DNA of 64,000 nucleotides, from positions 3,399 to 67,398 of the forward strand of contig JADJSY010000033.1 in the NCBI GenBank assembly GCA_016711435.1, in the 5' to 3' direction. Position numbers and translations under genes: made by a program. Below the pieces are notes generated by a model. It saw only the letters and a list, made by a program, of their open reading frames with translations, ran no database searches and was not told where the DNA came from. Shown here one piece after another: positions 20,926 through 28,872 of this stretch. Numbering within the stretch: the stretch's first letter is position 1; the number at the start of each line of letters is the position of its first letter. The DNA is from Lewinellaceae bacterium. Lineage in GTDB: Bacteria > Bacteroidota > Bacteroidia > Chitinophagales > Saprospiraceae.

Positions 20926-23214
20926 ATGAGTTCTCTTATTTACATACTTCCGTTTTTTGGAGTTATCGGCCTGTTGTATATGTTCATTCTGCAAGGCTGG
21001 GTGACCAAACAAGATGCCGGTGATGAAAAAATGCAGGGCATTGCCAAAAATATCGCTGATGGCGCTATGGCTTTTCTAAAAGCCGAGTATCGCGTATTAT
21101 CCATTTTTGTGCTGATTGCAGCCGTACTATTAGGCTGGCTGGGCACACAGGTAGAAACCAGTCACCCGCTGATCGTTTTTGCTTTTGTGGTTGGAGCATT
21201 ATTCTCCGTACTGGCAGGTTTTATGGGTATGCGTATTGCTACCAAAGCCAATGTGCGCACCACGCAGGCCGCCCGTACCAGTCTGGCACAAGCCCTGAAA
21301 GTTTCATTCAACGGCGGCTCGGTCATGGGCCTTGGCGTAGCAGGTCTGGCCGTATTGGGTCTCAGCCTGTTGTTTGCACTGTTCTATAACTTTTTTATGG
21401 GAGGCATGTATGGCCCGGACGGTTATGAAAAAATGTCGCGCGTACTGGAAGTGCTCGCCGGTTTCTCGCTCGGCGCTGAATCCATCGCTTTGTTTGCCCG
21501 TGTAGGCGGCGGTATTTATACCAAAGCTGCCGACGTAGGCGCCGACCTCGTGGGTAAAGTGGAAGCTGGTATCCCGGAAGACGATCCGCGCAACCCTGCC
21601 ACGATTGCCGATAACGTAGGCGATAACGTAGGCGACGTAGCCGGTATGGGCGCCGACCTGTTCGGTTCTTATGTGGCTACCGTTTTGGCGACTATGGTAC
21701 TTGGTAACTCCGTGATCCGCGACTCCGGCGGCATCGACGATGCATTCGGCGGGATCGGTCCGATTTTGCTGCCTGTGCTGATTGCGGGTATCGGCATTCT
21801 GTTGTCTATCATCGGTATGTGGCTGGTGCGTGTAAAAGATAACGCAGAAGTAAACTCCGACACCGTACAAGGCGCACTCAACCGCGGCAACTGGGCGAGT
21901 ATCATCCTCACGGGTGTTGTTTGCTACCCGCTCACACAGTGGATGCTGCCGGAACAGATGACTATGGTTTTCTTCGGCCAGGGCGCTGTCATCGTAAGCA
22001 GCACCAATGTATTCAGCGCAATGATAGTGGGCCTTGTTGTAGGCGCCCTGATTTCCGCTATTACAGAATACTATACGGGATTGGGCAAAAAACCGATCCT
22101 GAACATCGTTCGCCAGTCGGCTACCGGCCACGCCACGAACGTTATTGCCGGTCTCGCTACCGGTATGATGAGTACCTGGATGCCGGTTGTGCTGTTTGCA
22201 GGCGCTATCTGGAGCACCTATTCCTTAGCCGGATTCTACGGGGTGGCAATCGCCGCTTCCGCTATGATGGCCACCACTGCCATGCAACTGGCCATCGACG
22301 CATTCGGCCCGATTGCCGACAACGCAGGCGGTATTGCTGAAATGAGTGAATTGCCGAAAGATGTGCGCGGTCGCACAGACGTGCTCGACTCCGTGGGTAA
22401 CACCACCGCTGCGATTGGCAAAGGTTTCGCTATCGCTTCTGCCGCACTCACGGCGCTGGGCCTTTTTGCGGCTTATGTAAATTTCACGGGCATCGAAGGG
22501 ATTAATATCTTTAAAGCAGACGTACTCGCTGCCTTGTTCCTCGGCGGAATGATTCCGGTGGTTTTCTCCGCTTTCGCGATGCAAAGTGTGGGCCGCGCTG
22601 CTATGGATATGGTAGAAGAAGTGCGCCGCCAGTTCCGCGAAATTCCGGGACTGCTGGAAGGTACCGGCAAAGCCGATTACCAGCGCTGCGTTGAAATTTC
22701 GACCCGCGCTGCCCTGCGCGAAATGATGCCTCCGGGCCTTATTACCATCATCACCCCGATTGCTGTGGGTTTCCTGATGGGGCCTGAAGCATTGGGCGGC
22801 TATATGGCCGGTGTAACCGTGAGCGGTGTTATGTGGGCTATTTTCCAGTCCAATGCCGGCGGCGCATGGGACAACGCGAAAAAATCTTTCGAGAAAGGGG
22901 TGGAGATCAACGGCCAGATGTTCTACAAAGGCTCTGATCCGCACAAGGCGGCTGTCACCGGCGATACCGTAGGCGACCCGTTCAAAGATACTTCCGGTCC
23001 ATCCATGAACATCCTGATCAAACTGACCTGCCTCGTCGGCCTGACGATTGCGCCGATCCTGGGCGGTCACATGAGCGATCGCGATACCGGTATGAAACAG
23101 CCTGAACCAAAAATGGAACAGAAAGCGCCCGATGCCTTGCAGCGAGTCTGTTCCATTGATTTGGGGCAGACTCGTTTGTTTTTGGCGAACTTTCCCAGTG
23201 AGGCGGTGACTTGA
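20926..23214 (+). CDS. hppA: Membrane-bound pyrophosphatase, K+-dependent type
   Basis: 762 residues with about 16 membrane segments. It couples pyrophosphate hydrolysis to Na+ and/or H+ export. Catalytic motifs are intact: DVGADLVGKVEAGIPEDDPR, DNVGDNVGDVAGMGADLFGS and the C-terminal GDTVGDPFKDTSGPS. In the cation-selectivity segment the sequence is GNTTAAIGKGFAI: Ala where K+-independent enzymes have Lys, so K+-dependent, a class that includes Na+ pumps. The normal end is near ILGGHMSDRDTGM; about 45 further residues (to FPSEAVT) are encoded by two hairpins, and the stop lies in the centre of a 33-bp palindrome (23197-23229). The tail may therefore be an acquired addition or a readthrough. 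Confidence 0.95.
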   Translation: MSSLIYILPFFGVIGLLYMFILQGWVTKQDAGDEKMQGIAKNIADGAMAFLKAEYRVLSIFVLIAAVLLGWLGTQVETSHPLIVFAFVVGALFSVLAGFMGMRIATKANVRTTQAARTSLAQALKVSFNGGSVMGLGVAGLAVLGLSLLFALFYNFFMGGMYGPDGYEKMSRVLEVLAGFSLGAESIALFARVGGGIYTKAADVGADLVGKVEAGIPEDDPRNPATIADNVGDNVGDVAGMGADLFGSYVATVLATMVLGNSVIRDSGGIDDAFGGIGPILLPVLIAGIGILLSIIGMWLVRVKDNAEVNSDTVQGALNRGNWASIILTGVVCYPLTQWMLPEQMTMVFFGQGAVIVSSTNVFSAMIVGLVVGALISAITEYYTGLGKKPILNIVRQSATGHATNVIAGLATGMMSTWMPVVLFAGAIWSTYSLAGFYGVAIAASAMMATTAMQLAIDAFGPIADNAGGIAEMSELPKDVRGRTDVLDSVGNTTAAIGKGFAIASAALTALGLFAAYVNFTGIEGINIFKADVLAALFLGGMIPVVFSAFAMQSVGRAAMDMVEEVRRQFREIPGLLEGTGKADYQRCVEISTRAALREMMPPGLITIITPIAVGFLMGPEALGGYMAGVTVSGVMWAIFQSNAGGAWDNAKKSFEKGVEINGQMFYKGSDPHKAAVTGDTVGDPFKDTSGPSMNILIKLTCLVGLTIAPILGGHMSDRDTGMKQPEPKMEQKAPDALQRVCSIDLGQTRLFLANFPSEAVT

Positions 23215-23229
23215 AGTCACCGCCTCACT
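23197..23229. repeat. 33-bp perfect palindrome at the hppA stop
   Basis: AGTGAGGCGGTGACTT (23197-23212), central G, then its exact reverse complement (23214-23229). The hppA stop TGA (23212-23214) is the centre of symmetry. Confidence 0.9.
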
Positions 23230-23332
23230 ACACCCAACGAAAAAAAATCACAGGTGCGTGGGTACATTTTTCCCCTTGCGAACACAGGTATACAGATTTC
23301 ACATTTTCAAAAAAACAATTCAATTAAAAACA

Positions 23333-23764
23333 ATGAAAATTCTGTTTCCTTTTTTCGCTTTACTGTTGGTCGTCGTTGCCAGTTCTTTCACAACGCCCTG
23401 CTGCTACACCGGAAGCGCCTGCGGCAGCAGTTGATTATTTTCTGAAAATCGAAGGCATCGATGGTGAATCCACGGATGACAAACACAAACAATGGATCGA
23501 TATAGATTCGTATTCGCTGAACCGCGCAGCCCAAACCGTTCAAATCGTTCGCAGGACTACCAGCAGATCTTCTGCCAAAATTGCGCTTTTCTGCGCAAGG
23601 GGCAGCACATCAAAAAAGCAGTGCTGCATGTCAGAAAAAGTGGCGGGGACTATATGAAAATCGAACTGGAAAATGTTCTGATTACGAGCTACCAGACTTC
23701 CGCCAGCAGCAGCGGTATTCCGACGGAGTCGTTTTCTTTGAATTTTACAAAGGTTACTTTTTGA
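23333..23764 (+). CDS. Secreted Hcp1-family (T6SS tube-like) protein, two frameshifts
   Basis: ATG 23333 opens a signal peptide (MKILFPFFALLLVVVASSF). Removing one C at 23396-23398 continues to TTPAATPEAPAAAVDYFLKI then EGIDGESTDDKHKQWIDIDS, the hallmark N-terminal beta region of Hcp1 proteins. A second break (one missing base at about 23596-23602) leads to FCAKGQHIKKAVLHVRKSGGD, the matching Hcp C-terminal region, ending SFSLNFTKVTF. The middle is about 15-20 residues shorter than usual, so more errors or a true deletion are possible. Hcp1 proteins form the tube of type VI secretion systems, but a cleavable signal peptide and the absence of any other T6SS gene here argue against that role. 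Function unknown; family call good. Confidence 0.75.
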
Positions 23765-23790
23765 CGTTACGTTCATTCATGGTGCGACAC

Positions 23791-23837
23791 AAAAAAGCGA
23801 GTCTGTTCCAATCCCTGGAACAGACTCGCTTTTTTTA
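23791..23837 (+). terminator. Intrinsic terminator after the Hcp-like gene
   Basis: Twenty-base stem AAAAAAGCGAGTCTGTTCCA (23791-23810), loop ATCCC, then the reverse complement (23816-23835) ending in T7. Fully paired. Confidence 0.92.
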
Positions 23838-23872
23838 TGCCCAAACCTCAAGACATTAGGCTTCCCCAGCCG

Positions 23873-24010
23873 CAGCGCGGCGGTAATATTTGTAGCAATG
23901 GTTGTAATGATGTGTTCAGAGGTGCAGCGCACCGGTAATATTATCTTGCCGGTGCACTGCACCTCGCTTTCCCTGATTCGATAAAGGCTACAAATATTAC
24001 CGCCGCGCTG
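23873..24010. repeat. Nested intergenic hairpin S (ATATTTGTAGC class)
   Basis: Outer arms 23873-23896 and 23987-24010 are perfect 24-bp complements containing GGCGGTAATATTTGTAGC; inner arms 23920-23935 and 23949-23964 (AGGTGCAGCGCACCGG) differ at one base. It shares the GTAGC-ATATT design with hairpin R. This covers most of the gap 23765-24136. Confidence 0.9.
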
Positions 24011-24074
24011 AGGCTATCATTCGAGCCAACAATTACTTTATATAACCTTATAAGATGGTAGCCCTCCCCAATAC

Positions 24075-24114
24075 AAAACCCGTTTTGAGGCAGGATGGCC
24101 GCAAAACGGGTTTT
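24075..24114 (-). terminator. Intrinsic terminator of the small T9SS protein gene
   Basis: Perfect 13-bp stem AAAACCCGTTTTG (24075-24087) / CAAAACGGGTTTT (24102-24114), T-rich on exit in either direction, 23 bases after the minus-strand stop. Confidence 0.8.
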
Positions 24115-24136
24115 CAAATATAAACGATCAAACGCC

Positions 24137-24442
24137 TTAGCGTTTTTCCATTTTCTGGGTTGTCAGAATACGTTTGTTCTTATCGAGCAATTGTACCAGG
24201 TACATGCCTTTGCTCAGATCGGAGATGTAATACTGATCGCCTTTGACATATTCAAATTCTTTGACGCGGCGACCGACGATGCCGAAGATAATGATCTGGC
24301 CAACGGCGTCGTGGTTATCCTGAACGGAAATAAAATCGGTGGCGGGATTAGGATAAACGGAGAGATCGGCCCGCGCATTGCTTTGGGCCTGCACCGCTAA
24401 TCCAACTAACACGAAGACGAAAAGAAGTAACTTTTTTTTCAT
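24137..24442 (-). CDS. Small secreted protein consisting of a T9SS type A sorting domain
   Basis: 101 residues: signal peptide (MKKKLLLFVFVLVGLAVQAQ) and then almost nothing except a Por/type IX C-terminal sorting domain (SVYPNPATDFISVQ ... DLSKGMYLVQLLDKNKRILT ... KMEKR). The sorting domain normally follows a passenger and directs it through the outer membrane. Here no passenger is encoded, so either it is a decoy or free carrier domain, or the remnant of a larger gene whose 5' part was lost. The frame is clean and has its own terminator. Confidence 0.85.
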   Translation of the reverse strand: MKKKLLLFVFVLVGLAVQAQSNARADLSVYPNPATDFISVQDNHDAVGQIIIFGIVGRRVKEFEYVKGDQYYISDLSKGMYLVQLLDKNKRILTTQKMEKR

Positions 24443-24662
24443 AAACCTTGATTAAGATGTCACTGGAAAGGGGATAAGCAAAGGTGAAAGGAATCGGTTT
24501 CATTAAATCTGTGTGCAAATTATGGATAAATAACCCATGGTACCAAACAAAGTTTTGGGTATTTGCAAAAAATTTAACTATCGCCACACAATAATTCACA
24601 ACGTTTGTTAATGCTTAACAGAAACCCGCCGCACCCTCAAGGAACAATCCATTTTCGGGTTT

Positions 24663-25409
24663 TTATTTTTTTTGGTACATCGGCAAATTAACAAGACCCA
24701 TCCGTTGGAAAAAGTGCGCAAGCGATACACGAAGCACCCCAAGTCCGTATTTCATACTCCGTTTGAAATTGATACTCGATGCCTCTTCAAAATATTTGGT
24801 GGGACAAGTTACCTCCCCGATGTCGAATCCCGCGTACACGATTTGCGACAGCATTTCATTGTCGAACAGAAAGTCGTCGGAATTTTGGTTGAAGCGGATA
24901 CTTTCCAGCACGGTGCGGTTAAAGGCCCGGTAGCCCGTGTGGTACTCCGATAATTTATAGTGTATCAACAAGTTTTGTGCCAGCGTGAGAAAGCGATTGG
25001 CGATGTATTTGTACATCGGCATACCTCCTCGCAAGGCGCCCATACCCAGGATACGGGAACCCAGTACCACCGGATACAACTCTTCTCCGATGATGTTGAC
25101 CATGGAAGGGATGAGTTTGGGCGTGTACTGGTAATCTGGATGCAACATGATAACGATGTCGCCCCCGATTTCGATGGCCTTGTTGTACAATGATTTCTGA
25201 TTGCCGCCGTAGCCCTTGTTTTTTTCATGCACGATCACGTGTTGTATACCCAGGCTGCGGGCCAGTTCGGCGGTGTTGTCGCGGCTGTGGTCATCGCAAA
25301 GAATCACGTCGTCTACCAGATCAAATGGGATCTCCTGGTAGGTCTTTTCGAGGGTTTTGGCAGCATTGTAGGCCGGCAGTACGACGACCACTTTTTTATT
25401 TTTGTACAT
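24663..25409 (-). CDS. Family 2 glycosyltransferase (dolichyl-phosphate-mannose synthase-like)
   Basis: 248 residues, the size of soluble DPM1/undecaprenyl-phosphate sugar transferases. Signature: VVVLPAYNAAKTLEKTY, VDDVILCDDHSRDNT (nucleotide-binding DD), the DxD-like region VIMLHPDYQYTPKLI, and a GYRAFNR segment. There is no C-terminal membrane segment, so it is probably peripheral. It is expected to move a hexose from a nucleotide sugar to polyprenyl phosphate or a related acceptor; the sugar is not predictable. It begins 3 bases from the stop of the DUF5606 gene upstream, so the two form an operon. Confidence 0.85.
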   Translation of the reverse strand: MYKNKKVVVVLPAYNAAKTLEKTYQEIPFDLVDDVILCDDHSRDNTAELARSLGIQHVIVHEKNKGYGGNQKSLYNKAIEIGGDIVIMLHPDYQYTPKLIPSMVNIIGEELYPVVLGSRILGMGALRGGMPMYKYIANRFLTLAQNLLIHYKLSEYHTGYRAFNRTVLESIRFNQNSDDFLFDNEMLSQIVYAGFDIGEVTCPTKYFEEASSINFKRSMKYGLGVLRVSLAHFFQRMGLVNLPMYQKK

Positions 25410-25412
25410 CTA

Positions 25413-25973
25413 TCAGTCTTTTTCCGTTGCGTCTTCCGCTGTTTCCTCCGTTTTTGTGGTTGTTTCTTTTTCTGTGACGTCCTTCGCTGGTTTTACGGCG
25501 CCGGTAGTTGCGTCCTTTTCTACTGCGACCTCCGCAGGTTCCGTTGTTTCGGTTGCGGCTTCTTCCTTCTTCAAATCTTCAAAAATGCCCTTTTCAACCA
25601 TGTACTTGAACCACTTGATACATTTTTTAATGTCATTGATGTGGACGCGGTCCTGGTCGTGTTCGGGCAGTACGGCGGTGAAATAAGCGCGGAAGGCCGC
25701 GCTGTTCGAGTCGAGGCTCACCGGCGGAATGCTGTCGTACTGATCCAGCATTTTCTGGAACACGTCGGCCAGCGGAATGGTGTTTTCGCCTTCCGCGTCG
25801 GTGTAGGTGTAGATGCCGACGGTGGCCAGCGGGGTGACCTGTTGCTGGCGCATGGGTACGAAGCGGCTGCGACCTTCATTCAGGTCTTCAATCACAAATC
25901 CGTTGCTGCGGGTAGCAGTCACTTTGTGTACACCGGGCATACCGGCTACAACGAGGTATTTTTCTAAGTTCAT
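25413..25973 (-). CDS. DUF5606 family protein
   Basis: 186 residues. The first 55 (MNLEKYLVVAGMPGVHKV, then NGFVIEDLNEGRSRFVP) match DUF5606, a small Bacteroidota domain resembling a beta-barrel with the pattern KYL.V.GkpGL..V..QTkNG. After a helical region (about 75-140) comes a repetitive acidic tail of Glu, Thr and Lys (TTEPAEVAVEKDATT...), low complexity and probably disordered. No signal peptide. The gene is operonic with the GT2 gene downstream. Function unknown. Confidence 0.75.
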   Translation of the reverse strand: MNLEKYLVVAGMPGVHKVTATRSNGFVIEDLNEGRSRFVPMRQQQVTPLATVGIYTYTDAEGENTIPLADVFQKMLDQYDSIPPVSLDSNSAAFRAYFTAVLPEHDQDRVHINDIKKCIKWFKYMVEKGIFEDLKKEEAATETTEPAEVAVEKDATTGAVKPAKDVTEKETTTKTEETAEDATEKD

Positions 25974-25975
25974 AT

Positions 25976-26098
25976 TGTGAGTGGTGAATCGTGAGACGTG
26001 AATCGTGATTCGGGAGCGTTGAGTTTGGTCAAAGTGCTAACGGCCACCGTGAGTAATTGTACACTCACGTCTCACTCTCACCAACACGAAACTCACAC
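25976..26098. repeat. Intergenic word-hairpin E (GTGAGACGTGAATCGTGA words)
   Basis: Left side 25976-26010 holds GTGAGTGGTGAATCGTGAGA words; right side 26058-26098 holds the complementary CACTCACGTCTCACTCTCAC and ACTCACAC. Pairing is imperfect. The right arm supplies the last Val codon and TGA of frr. Confidence 0.75.
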
Positions 26099-26653
26099 GG
26101 TCATAATTTCTTTTTCCTTAACGGTAATTACCTTATCCACCTGTTCGACGAATTTATTGACCAGGTCCTGCAATTCGGTCTCCTTGCGTTTTCCAATGTC
26201 TTCTGCCAAACCGTCTTTTACGGCTTTTTTGATGTGTTCCAAAGCTTTGTGCCGGGCATTGCGTACGCCGACTTTGCTTTCTTCGCCGGCTGCCTTTGCC
26301 TTTTTTACCAATTCTTTGCGGCGCTCCTCTGTGAGCGGCGGTACGCTCAGCCGGATGATTTCACCGTCATTGGCGGGAGTAATGCCAATATTGGAATTAA
26401 TAATAACCCGTTCGATCGGCCCCAGCATATTGCGCTCCCAGGGTTGAATAATAATAGTGCGCTCATCGCTCACCTGTACATTGGCGATCTGCGTCAGAGG
26501 TGTCGGGGCGCCGTAATAATCTACGAGCATGTCGGAGATCAGGTTGGTGGATGCCTTGCCGGTGCGCAATTTGACAAGTTCGTGATCGAGGTGCTCCAGG
26601 GCTTTGCTCATGTGCGCCTTGGCTTCGTTGAGTATACTGCTAACGTCTTCCAT
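26093..26653 (-). CDS. frr: Ribosome recycling factor
   Basis: 186 residues, the standard RRF length. Conserved blocks: the three-helix bundle start (KALEHLDHELVKLRTGKAST), YYGAPTPLTQIANVQVSDER, IIQPWERNMLGPIERVI, NDGEIIRLSVPPLTEERRKE and a C-terminal KFVEQVDKVITVKEKEI. RRF with EF-G splits post-termination ribosomes. The gene is not beside pyrH/tsf as in many genomes; it stands before the DUF5606-GT2 operon on the same strand, separated by hairpin E. The last codons derive from the hairpin. Confidence 0.97.
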   Translation of the reverse strand: MEDVSSILNEAKAHMSKALEHLDHELVKLRTGKASTNLISDMLVDYYGAPTPLTQIANVQVSDERTIIIQPWERNMLGPIERVIINSNIGITPANDGEIIRLSVPPLTEERRKELVKKAKAAGEESKVGVRNARHKALEHIKKAVKDGLAEDIGKRKETELQDLVNKFVEQVDKVITVKEKEIMTV

Positions 26654-26916
26654 ATTGCGTTGAAATATTGGTCAATAATTTGGATGTGGTCAAAGATGAA
26701 ATTTGAAAAGCCATGTTTTCAGCTGCAAAGTTCACAAGTTTTACATTTTTAAAGAAAAAGGAACGTGAAAATATGGTTGTGCGTACCTTCGGGCTGTTGG
26801 AAAGCGCCAAAATATGACAATCGGGTGGCTGCTTTTAGTGTTGGGCAGGAAAAAAGGGACATTTTAAACGTATTTCTTACCAGCGCTTCTTTCAAATTTT
26901 TTGCGAAAACTACACA
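26654..26916. other. Divergent intergenic region between frr and the PP2C gene
   Basis: 263 bases carrying the starts of two divergent units. No exact TTG/TAnnTTTG promoter, RNA gene or long hairpin recognised. Confidence 0.4.
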
Positions 26917-28170
26917 ATGCCTGAATTACAGGAAATAAAAAGAACCTTGTCGCGCATCGATAAACTGGAGCGGGAGGTTAGTCTGAAGCAGTTGCAAATC
27001 AATAGTTTGCTGGCTATCACGCAAGCTATTAACGAAAACGTATCGGCGGAAGACCTGTTCAAAATGTATAATTCTTTCCTGCGTTGGGAGATAGGGATCC
27101 GCAAGATGGCGCTTTTTTTCCGGGAGGGCGAGAAATGGGAATGCAAGTCGTCGCTCGGCGTACCCGAAAGTATGCTGACCGAAGATATCGGCGCCGAACT
27201 TTCCAAATACCGCAGCAAGCAGGGATTGGAAAGCAGCAACAACGCACTGATTCGCGAATTCGACCTCGTGGTGCCGGTGCTGCACAAGGATGTTGCCATT
27301 GCCTACGCTTTTATCGGCGGCTTCGGCGACGAAGATGATGTGTACAACAAGGTCCAGTTCGTGACCACCATTACCAATGTGGTTGCGGTCGCCATCGAGA
27401 ACAAACGCCTGTTCAAACAACAGCTCCGCCAGGAAATTATCAACCGCGAGGTCGAAGTAGCCGCCGAAATCCAGCGCACCTTAGTGCCTTCGCGCCTGCC
27501 TTCCGGCAAGAACTATCAGCTGTCAAGTATTTATAAACCACACTTCGCCGTAGGAGGCGACTATTACGATGTGGTGGAATTTCCCGACGGGAAAATTGCA
27601 TTTTGCATTGCAGATATTACCGGAAAAGGCGTGTCGGCAGCCATGCTGATGGCCAATTTCCAGGCTAATTTCCACGCCCTGGTGACGCGCCGCCCCTCCC
27701 TCGAAGAAATTGTGTACGAACTGAATGAAGCCGTATGGCGCGTAACGCAGGGCGATAAATTTATTACACTTTTTATCGCCAAATACGACGTGCCCACCCG
27801 CACCCTGCACTATATTAATGCCGGACATACGCCGCCCCTGCTCCTGAGCAATGGAGAGGTGATTCCGCTATGCAATGGATGCACTTCGCTCGGCTGGCTG
27901 CCCGAACTTCCTTTCCTGGAAATCGGCGGCCTCTGCCTCACCGACGACGCTCTGATTTTTACGTATACCGACGGACTCACCGATATCCGTAACAATGCAG
28001 GAGAATATTTCAGTGAGGAAAGGCTGATCGAATTCCTGCAATCCCATCCACAGGAGGATGCTAAAATGATCAATACCAAACTTTTAGCGCATATTGAATC
28101 ATTCCGGGAAGAACAATCTTTTCCCGATGACATTACTGTATTAACATGTAAGGTTTTTGGAAAAAGTTAA
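26917..28170 (+). CDS. GAF-domain PP2C (SpoIIE-like) serine phosphatase
   Basis: 417 residues. N-terminal coiled coil (about 1-35), a GAF-like sensory domain (about 40-175) and a C-terminal PPM/SpoIIE phosphatase domain. The latter shows AAEIQRTLVPSRLP, VGGDYYDVVEFPDG (metal Asp), ADITGKGVSAAMLMANF, NAGHTPPLL and YTDGLTDIRN with the terminal PDDITVL Asp motif, so all metal ligands are in place. Such RsbU/SpoIIE-type phosphatases dephosphorylate anti-anti-sigma or related regulators; no RsbW/RsbV partners are nearby. The biotin carrier gene begins 14 bases after the stop, so they are probably co-transcribed. Confidence 0.88.
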   Translation: MPELQEIKRTLSRIDKLEREVSLKQLQINSLLAITQAINENVSAEDLFKMYNSFLRWEIGIRKMALFFREGEKWECKSSLGVPESMLTEDIGAELSKYRSKQGLESSNNALIREFDLVVPVLHKDVAIAYAFIGGFGDEDDVYNKVQFVTTITNVVAVAIENKRLFKQQLRQEIINREVEVAAEIQRTLVPSRLPSGKNYQLSSIYKPHFAVGGDYYDVVEFPDGKIAFCIADITGKGVSAAMLMANFQANFHALVTRRPSLEEIVYELNEAVWRVTQGDKFITLFIAKYDVPTRTLHYINAGHTPPLLLSNGEVIPLCNGCTSLGWLPELPFLEIGGLCLTDDALIFTYTDGLTDIRNNAGEYFSEERLIEFLQSHPQEDAKMINTKLLAHIESFREEQSFPDDITVLTCKVFGKS

Positions 28171-28184
28171 AAATAGACCTATCG

Positions 28185-28676
28185 ATGGATAATAAAGAAG
28201 CCTTTGAAGTTGATATTAACGGTCAGCATAAATTTGAAGTCCTGCCTGCCGATGCCGGCAACCTGGATATGATTTCCGAACAGGATGGCCATTTCCATAT
28301 CCTGCACAATGGACATTCCTGGCATGCCGAACTGGAATATGCTGATTTTCAGGCCAGACAACTGGTTTTTCGTATCAACGGCAATAAATACACTGTTCAC
28401 ATCGCTGATCAATACGAACAATTGGTGCGCCAACTCGGCCTGCATCTCGGCGGCCACCAAAAACAGAATACCGTAAAAGCGCCCATGCCTGGCCTGGTAC
28501 TGAATATTTTGGTATCGCCCGGCCAAATGGTGCAAAAAGGTGACCCTCTGCTGATACTCGAAGCCATGAAAATGGAAAATGTGCTGAAAGCCGCCGGAGA
28601 AGGCCAGGTAAAAGCGGTGAAGGTACAACAAGGCATGGCCGTGGATAAAGGGCAATTGTTGCTGGAAATGGAATAA
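28185..28676 (+). CDS. Biotin carboxyl carrier protein subunit
   Basis: 163 residues. The C-terminal 80 residues are a biotinyl-lipoyl domain with the biotin lysine in LEAMKMENV, preceded by VKAPMPGLVLNILVSPGQMV. The N-terminal half (about 1-85, beta-rich, VDINGQHKFEVLPAD) fits the linker/BT-like region of biotin-dependent propionyl- or methylcrotonyl-CoA carboxylase alpha chains split into separate subunits, as is common in Bacteroidota. It carries the carboxyl group from biotin carboxylase to the carboxyltransferase; those subunits are not in this window. Which acyl-CoA is the substrate is not determined. Confidence 0.88.
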   Translation: MDNKEAFEVDINGQHKFEVLPADAGNLDMISEQDGHFHILHNGHSWHAELEYADFQARQLVFRINGNKYTVHIADQYEQLVRQLGLHLGGHQKQNTVKAPMPGLVLNILVSPGQMVQKGDPLLILEAMKMENVLKAAGEGQVKAVKVQQGMAVDKGQLLLEME

Positions 28677-28752
28677 GGGTGTTTTGGCGCTGCGGAGGTG
28701 CTTGCCCAGGCCGGACACAATCTTCTTAAATAATGACCCAAACCTTCAAATC

Positions 28753-28843
28753 GGGAATGTTCAAAAATGTGTGGCACACCTTTATCTGAACTTTCATTAT
28801 CAATCAATTACGTGAGGTGTGCCACACATTTCTGAACACTCCC
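28753..28843. repeat. Intergenic hairpin U (GTGTGGCACACC core)
   Basis: 29-bp arms 28753-28781 and 28815-28843, two mismatches, 33-base loop. The core GTGTGGCACACC is itself near-palindromic. It lies between the biotin carrier and the Omp28-like gene (same strand). Confidence 0.85.
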
Positions 28844-28872
28844 CAAAAACATCCAACTTCTGAACAATAAAC

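Larger units (their letters stand above)
23141..23810. repeat. 15-bp direct repeats flanking the Hcp-like gene
   Basis: AGCGAGTCTGTTCCA occurs at 23141-23155 (inside the hppA 3' end, where CGAGTCTG also pairs with CAGACTCG at 23167-23174) and at 23796-23810 (left stem of the terminator). The copies bracket the Hcp-like gene. Confidence 0.75.

Noticed and set aside
23333..23764. A type VI secretion locus
   Set aside because: Only an Hcp-like protein is present; no sheath, baseplate or ATPase gene exists in the window and the protein has a signal peptide.
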